DNA from: Stramenopiles sp. TOSAG23-3
Lineage: Eukaryota > Sar
Length of the DNA stretch: 12,722 bases
Reading direction: 5' to 3'
NCBI GenBank assembly: GCA_900128585.1
Contig: LT642666.1
Location: 1-12,722 of the forward strand
Each line of letters starts with the position of its first letter. Within the stretch, counting starts at the first letter, position 1. The notes beneath the pieces are model-generated. The model was not told the origin of the DNA. It saw nothing but the letters and a program-made list of their open reading frames with translations, and did no database searches. Both the position numbers and the translations under genes were made by a program. This document shows positions 8,487-12,722 of the stretch, piece after piece.

Positions 8487-8613
8487 TTTCTTTCTTTCTT
8501 CTTCTTCTATTTTTAGATTTAAAAAAATATTTTTTTATACTTTTTTATTATATTATTAAATATTATATTATGCAATTATTACTACTACCCGTACCGGTAT
8601 GTTGTACCGTACC
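8389..8613. repeat. Cluster of GTACC/GGTAC palindromes around a CTTT tract
   Basis: GGTACC at 8389-8394 and 8407-8412, the 12-bp perfect palindrome TACCGTACGGTA at 8399-8410, TACCGGTA at 8592-8599, and GTACCGTACC at 8604-8613. They sit on either side of the pyrimidine tract, in otherwise AT-rich DNA. I associate such motifs with diatom intergenic DNA, but cannot verify that here. Could be binding sites or a dispersed repeat. Confidence 0.4.
8446..8508. repeat. CTTT/CTT microsatellite, 63-nt pyrimidine tract
   Basis: Uninterrupted pyrimidines on plus: seven CTTT units at 8455-8482, then mixed CTT and CTTT units to 8508. Mirror-like purine/pyrimidine tracts of this size can form triplex DNA. 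It is prone to length change and assembly error. Confidence 0.9.
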
Positions 8614-8918
8614 ACCAATTTAATACCAGTAGTAGTATTATTAATACGAATACGACGACACGAACGTACGAAGAAGTTTGTATGTTTTAAGACTCAGAAG
8701 TTTGATTTATTTTATTAGCTTTGATGAAGGCGAAACTACGACACTAAAAGACAAAAAGTTTTGAATTCAAATTTACAAGGCTATCATAAATGGCGGCTAG
8801 TACAAAAAGCAGAAAATCTTTAGATTGAAGAAGAATTGCATGATTGCTCTTTCTTGCTTGCTATGATATTTCTTTTTCTTTCTTCTTTACAGGATATCGT
8901 TCACTCGTTGCAACTTCA

Positions 8919-9797
8919 TTACTGTGGTTGCTGGGATGGGATGATTAATTTTGTGGTTTGAACAAAATTTTTGGTAGAACGTTTTGAACCAACGATCCAG
9001 TCGCCTGCTCCAGAGAGTTCGTTTTCCATTTGGTCTTGGGCAAGAGAAGCAGTGGCAGTGCCGCCGTCCCCTTCCACTTCGCCCTGCTGGCCTCCGCGTG
9101 CGAAAGAAAACATTTTTTTCGATACATCGCGTCGCGTCTTCGCGTACGCCTTGGAGGATTTCTTCAAGATAAACCGTTCGCGGTTGACAAACGTATTTTC
9201 TTGGCCCACTACTTCCACAAGGGTTTCTAATGTGCGGGATGCTAGATCAAAGTCATCGCCCAATCGATACAACTGTGCCAGATGATACAGGGCCTTGACG
9301 TTCTTTGGCTCATACTGCAACGCCTGTGTCACGTGAATCAATGCTTTCGGGCGCTGCTTTAACCGTTTCATACACAACGAAAAGTTTAAATGTGTCTTGA
9401 AACGGGAAGTGTTATATTCGCCTTCTTCTTCGTCTGTGTCTGGCACACAATATTCTAAGTAAGTAAGCGCCATGTGGTAGCTCCGTGCTGCCCTGGAGAA
9501 CTGGGCTTCTCGAAAAAAGTAGTTCCCCTCCGTCCGAAAGTCAAAAATGGACTCCATTTTCTTTGGCCACGGCATCTCCCATATTTTACGTTCCGCGCTG
9601 TGGTCGTGGTTGCAAGCTAATGGCTGTCGTGCACGTTCCTCCTCTTTTTTCTGTTTTTCCCGCCGGGCATTTTCTTCATCTTGACATGGTTCGTCCCATG
9701 CATCAAATTTTCTATAACTAGCACTCCAATCGTACGATTGCGACTCTCCTTGCTCCGTCTCTAACGCACTATCACTGGGGGAGGTTTCCAAAGACAT
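8919..9797 (-). CDS. TPR-domain protein with co-chaperone-like clamp
   Basis: A 292-residue soluble protein; the start is the first ATG at 9797 (the open frame begins two codons earlier at GTG). Residues 1-60 are acidic and charged, with a Lys/Glu-rich stretch (41-57). A short ACNHDHSAERKIWEMPWPKK block (61-80) leads into three tetratricopeptide repeats: about 85-118 (RTEGNYFF...YHMALTYLEY), 132-163 (LNFSLC...ALQYEP) and 165-197 (VKALYHLAQLYRLGDDFDLA). Layout resembles the TPR part of FKBP-type immunophilins and other Hsp90/Hsp70 co-chaperones, with the acidic DTDEEEGE loop between repeats 1 and 2. Clamp positions that hold a C-terminal EEVD carboxylate are mostly present: R88 (usual Lys), N92, N138, K168, but H172 replaces the usual Arg. 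No isomerase domain is present. The tail (230-292) is low complexity. A chaperone-binding role is inferred; specific orthology not recognised. Confidence 0.75.
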   Translation of the reverse strand: MSLETSPSDSALETEQGESQSYDWSASYRKFDAWDEPCQDEENARREKQKKEEERARQPLACNHDHSAERKIWEMPWPKKMESIFDFRTEGNYFFREAQFSRAARSYHMALTYLEYCVPDTDEEEGEYNTSRFKTHLNFSLCMKRLKQRPKALIHVTQALQYEPKNVKALYHLAQLYRLGDDFDLASRTLETLVEVVGQENTFVNRERFILKKSSKAYAKTRRDVSKKMFSFARGGQQGEVEGDGGTATASLAQDQMENELSGAGDWIVGSKRSTKNFVQTTKLIIPSQQPQ

Positions 9798-10240
9798 TAC
9801 CACCCTCGCTTAGACCGAACTGAAATAGATTGAACTACCGTTGTGATAAAAAGGCAGCGGGATTTGCCTATGCTCCAACGCGGCGAAAACACGCTGGGAC
9901 AAACTGTAGAGAAATTCCCGATAACGTGATCCTTCGGGAATTACTCGTTTTATAAAATATTTTATTCATAATCTAAAGAGTCTCGTCTATATCTCATCAC
10001 ATCAAAACATTTTGCCTCCTCCCCCGCCGGCGAGAAGAGAGAGAAGAGAGTATTCATTCTCAATAATCAATCAATCATCATCATAATAATAATTGAGGAA
10101 TAACCCTAGTAACTATTAATATTAATGCTATGTACTTCTTGCTATGATGATGTTATTATATAATAAATATAATAATAAAATTCAATAATAATAATAATTG
10201 TTGTCGTCTCCTCTTTTTTTCTTCTTCTAATAAATTTAAA
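9798..10240. other. AT-rich spacer with a hairpin near the TPR gene start
   Basis: Upstream region of the TPR gene and downstream region of the WD40 gene. An inverted repeat of 9 bp, 9913-9921 (AATTCCCGA) with 9934-9942 (TCGGGAATT), has a 12-nt loop about 115 nt upstream of the TPR ATG. The 10040-10200 part is ATC/ATA/AAT microsatellite-like. No coding frame seen. Confidence 0.45.
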
Positions 10241-11854
10241 TTATACCGTAGGTTGATCATCATTCTCCTCCTTTCTTCCACCACCACCTTCCTGTCTCAT
10301 TCTTCTCATTCGTCTTTGGATCCGAACTATGGCAATCATTCGTTGCAGGAATTCCGACGGGGGCAGCCTTAATTCATTGTTTTCAATGCTCCGAACCCGC
10401 ATCTGCTCGTTCCGTTCTACTATTTGCCCCAAAGTTTCTTGCACGATAGGAGCACTGCTAAATTCCGTTGCCGACACTGGTTGAACATGCAGCGCGTCAA
10501 TGCCGCCGCCGACAGGGTGTGTTGGTTTGGAATTATTGGGTTCCCACAACTTTACAGAATAGTCTATTCCTGACGATGCTAGGAGCAAAGGAGGGCAACG
10601 GTTGTTGTGCGTTGGTGGAGTTTGAACACAATTGACAACACGGTGGTCTGCATTCAAAGCCTGGATAAGCCGTCCGGTGCCACTTTCCCAGAAGTAAATC
10701 CGGCCATCATCAGAGCCACTGACAACACACTCATCGTTGTAGCCAAAGTAGTTGCATTGCTTTATGACAGTTCTCCCGTTCCTGTGCCCTTTAAACACCC
10801 GTGCAGGTGCATTAATACCCTCTACGTCGTATCCTTCCTCACCCACCAAATTAGACGCTGACCCACCCGCCCCCTCGTCGCCTGACCCAGCTGCTTCGTC
10901 TTTCCTACAGCCGCCCACAACGCGACTGAGCGGACCAGTGTCCTCCCAGCGCGAACCCCAAATAACCTTGGGTTCTGCATCGGAAGATTTTGGTATCCTG
11001 ATTTTTGCAATGCCGTCCATGTCGCTCCGTTCTTTAAACGTGTCAAAGCTGTAAATATAATCGTTAGCATAACTCGCGATAAAACTGTCCCCAGACGACG
11101 AGAATTTCACACAAGTAACGCGGCCCAGTTTTCTGCTGCCGACATTTTTCGCAGACTGTGAAAGCAAATGGTACGGAGCATATTTTAAAAGCGGCGATCG
11201 AGTCATGCGCTGATCATAGAGCATTATTACTGGGTCAGAGGAACAGCCCACTAACATAAGCTCCTCCCGGCGAGGGTGCAATGCAAAGGTATTGTAACCG
11301 GTAGTCTCTGATTCCAAAACATTGCCTTGATCCAACCCCCCAACTCCGCGCAAATCGAACCGACGAACTGTTTTATCTTCTGAACAGCTAAAGAAAACGT
11401 TTGGGTCGAACGTTGAGCCAACCACGTTGTAACACGTTCGTGCATGCTGGTACGCCACTGCCGAAGTGTTCCTGGCCACGTGCGTCAGTCGAACCTCGCC
11501 ATCTCTCGAGCAACTGGCGGCATACGTCAAACCGCGAAGAAAAATCGCACTAAAGATGTTTCTTCTGTGTCCAGTTTCCCGCCTCACTAACTCTTTGTGA
11601 CGTTGAACGTCCCAAACGTGCAGGCGCTTCGAGTCACCACCTGCAAGCAAGAGTTTACCCGTGGAATCAAAGTGAATCGTATTGACACACCCTTCGTGCC
11701 CATCATATATTTGGGACAGCCTCATCCTTCTCACCAAACCCTCCGTTATTCCCCTACCCCTATATATTTGCTTCCTTGACCCAAGTGTCTGCCTTCGCAG
11801 TAGCTCGTGAAGCAAAGGGGAAGGGTTGGGGAGGGAGGGGTCACTTGTTGCCAT
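10241..11854 (-). CDS. DCAF6/NRIP-like WD40 protein with IQ-like motif
   Basis: A 537-residue WD40 protein, ATG at 11854, single exon. An N-terminal arm (about 13-45, LLHELLRRQTLGSRKQIYRG) precedes seven blades at roughly 51-83, 95-127, 140-169, 185-216, 244-272, 354-390 and 402-438. Diagnostic blocks match animal DCAF6/DCAF8-type proteins from memory: HEGCVNTI, HRRNIFSAIFL, LVGCSSDPVIMLYDQRM, a long insert between blades 5 and 6 (about 275-350, Gly/Asp-rich), GHRNGRTVIK, VSGSDDGRIYFWE, VVNCVQ and ASSGIDYSVKLWEP. Blades 3 and 4 end in FDLR and YDQR, the D-x-R boxes used for DDB1 binding. A basic IQ-like stretch (IVRIQRRMRRMR, 509-520) follows. Expected role: substrate receptor of a CUL4-DDB1 ubiquitin ligase, perhaps calmodulin-linked; substrate unknown. 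DCAF5 or DCAF8 are alternatives. Confidence 0.82.
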   Translation of the reverse strand: MATSDPSLPNPSPLLHELLRRQTLGSRKQIYRGRGITEGLVRRMRLSQIYDGHEGCVNTIHFDSTGKLLLAGGDSKRLHVWDVQRHKELVRRETGHRRNIFSAIFLRGLTYAASCSRDGEVRLTHVARNTSAVAYQHARTCYNVVGSTFDPNVFFSCSEDKTVRRFDLRGVGGLDQGNVLESETTGYNTFALHPRREELMLVGCSSDPVIMLYDQRMTRSPLLKYAPYHLLSQSAKNVGSRKLGRVTCVKFSSSGDSFIASYANDYIYSFDTFKERSDMDGIAKIRIPKSSDAEPKVIWGSRWEDTGPLSRVVGGCRKDEAAGSGDEGAGGSASNLVGEEGYDVEGINAPARVFKGHRNGRTVIKQCNYFGYNDECVVSGSDDGRIYFWESGTGRLIQALNADHRVVNCVQTPPTHNNRCPPLLLASSGIDYSVKLWEPNNSKPTHPVGGGIDALHVQPVSATEFSSAPIVQETLGQIVERNEQMRVRSIENNELRLPPSEFLQRMIAIVRIQRRMRRMRQEGGGGRKEENDDQPTV

Positions 11855-12010
11855 GCTCCGGCATACTATTGTATAATATACATATGTGTCCTATTCTCTA
11901 CATATTATTTAAAAAATGCTTTCTTATTCTGCTGGGACGATCTCAACTCTTTTATCCTCACAAAAAAAAATCTAACAGTAATACTAATTATTATTAACCC
12001 ACTCCTTTTC

Positions 12011-12036
12011 ATCACCGACGAACTCGTCTCGGTGAT
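12011..12036. repeat. Short GC-bearing hairpin upstream of the WD40 gene
   Basis: ATCACCGA (12011-12018) is the exact reverse complement of TCGGTGAT (12029-12036). An alternative fold pairs ATCACC with GGTGAT and then GACG (12017-12020) with CGTC (12025-12028) around an AACT loop. It lies about 160 nt upstream of the WD40 ATG. Function unknown. Confidence 0.4.
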
Positions 12037-12041
12037 AATAT

Positions 12042-12106
12042 GAAAAGAAGAAAGAGAAGAAGAGAAGAAGAAGAAGAAGAAGAAGAAGAAGAAGAAAAGA
12101 AGAAAA
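12042..12106. repeat. GAA microsatellite, 65-nt purine tract
   Basis: Uninterrupted purines on plus, including eleven perfect GAA units at 12064-12096. Just downstream, at about 12156-12197, is an imperfect GGAACGAA tandem. GAA runs can form triplex DNA and affect transcription of nearby genes. Confidence 0.9.
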
Positions 12107-12618
12107 TAAAAAGAACGAAACAACAAAAAAAAACAACAACAACAGAGGAGATGGATGGAAGGAACGGAAGGAACGAAGGAACGAAGGGAACGAAGAAGAA
12201 GAAGGGGAAGAAGAAGGAAGAAAAGGATTATAATAAATATTGAGAATTTTGATGAGGATCGATCCATCCATCATAAAATAATAATAATAAAAATAAAGCT
12301 TCTTTCTTCTTCCTTCGTTCTCTTTCTTCTTCGCTTGTACTCTTGTACTTAGCTTCTCTTATTATTTATTATAGCTGAATCACTTGATGATTAAGGTACT
12401 CTCTGTATTATAATATATTATTTGTTTTATGAATTATATTATTATTGTATATGTAATGATGAAATGTATAATTTAAATAACTAAGAAGTGATTGTTTATT
12501 TATTCCTTAACATATAACATATTTGTGCTCTCCCCGACGAAGGACAGAAAAGAAAGGAAGGAAGGAAGGAAGGATAGGATAGGAGATAGGAGGGAGAGTT
12601 GGTGAGTGAGTATAGTGA

Positions 12619-12624
12619 TCTTCT

Positions 12625-12673
<49 letters not shown>

Positions 12674-12680
12674 TTCCTCC
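12619..12680. repeat. CTTT microsatellite, 62-nt pyrimidine tract
   Basis: Pure pyrimidines on plus with eleven perfect CTTT units at 12626-12669. Same unit as the tract at 8446-8508. Confidence 0.9.
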
Positions 12681-12722
12681 AACAAAAAAACACATTTCTT
12701 CCTTCTTCGTTGTTGTTGTTCA

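Larger units (their letters stand above)
8040..8918. other. AT-rich spacer with microsatellite and GTACC palindromes
   Basis: Holds the promoter and leader of the TMC-like gene on the 8039 side and the 3' UTR of the TPR gene on the 8919 side. A minus-strand AATAAA (TTTATT at 8706-8711) lies about 210 nt past the TPR stop. It contains a TTCG run (8139-8150), a 63-nt pure pyrimidine tract and several GTACC palindromes, listed separately. No convincing reading frame: the 64-codon plus-strand frame at 8429 is just translated CTTT repeat. Confidence 0.5.
11855..12722. other. AT-rich, microsatellite-rich right flank
   Basis: No credible gene to the window edge. The start side carries the promoter of the WD40 gene. 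Most of the rest is purine tracts on plus (about 12042-12215), AT-rich DNA (12360-12500), a GGAA-type run (about 12550-12573) and a CTTT tract (12619-12680). All open frames here translate into Lys/Glu/Arg or Ser/Phe/Leu repeats. Confidence 0.6.

Noticed and set aside
12040-12274. Lys/Glu- and Ser/Phe/Leu-rich frames on both strands
   Set aside because: Direct translation of GAA/GGAA microsatellites; repeats, not genes.

Overview
The window looks like nuclear DNA of a unicellular eukaryote. Six protein genes sit close together in very AT-rich, microsatellite-laden spacers. Coding DNA is visibly more GC-rich than the spacers. Two genes appear to carry one tiny GT-AG intron each (71 and about 73 bp), and the others read as single exons. 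The helicase-associated (HA) repeat protein, gene-dense layout, short introns and TACCGTACGGTA-type palindromes suggest a diatom or other photosynthetic stramenopile. That is an inference from style and memory, not a proven assignment.

Layout. 218-1117 (+) is a DUF1826-family protein. It is convergent with 1392-3134 (-), a COG0523/CobW-type metallochaperone GTPase whose C-terminal half resembles the zinc-linked bacterial YciC/ZigA branch. About 1.16 kb of AT-rich DNA follows, holding a 21-bp perfect inverted repeat (3837-3857 / 4062-4082) with further nested inverted repeats inside. 4294-5002 (+) is a small two-repeat HA protein that needs a 5' mini-intron to gain an ATG. Converging on it is 5227-8039 (-), a TMC-like ten-helix membrane protein of 913 aa in two exons. 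Then come 8919-9797 (-), a TPR-domain protein with a co-chaperone-like clamp, and 10241-11854 (-), a seven-blade WD40 protein of the DCAF6/NRIP type with a C-terminal IQ-like motif. The right edge (11855-12722) is non-coding and rich in purine/pyrimidine tracts.

How genes may work together. The only pair with a clear functional link is DUF1826 plus COG0523. In bacteria, as I recall, these two families are often neighbours in zinc-starvation (Zur-controlled) clusters. Finding them tail to tail with 274 bp between stop codons in a eukaryote is the most interesting signal here. It suggests either a transferred or a re-assembled metal-homeostasis module. The remaining genes look like unrelated housekeeping or signalling genes: membrane channel, co-chaperone-like TPR, and CUL4-DDB1 substrate receptor.

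Three starts were moved from non-ATG codons to the first in-frame ATG (218, 3134, 9797). Two gene models (TMC-like, HA) were rebuilt across introns from splice signals and protein continuity. I found no tRNA, rRNA, CRISPR array or recognisable transposase.
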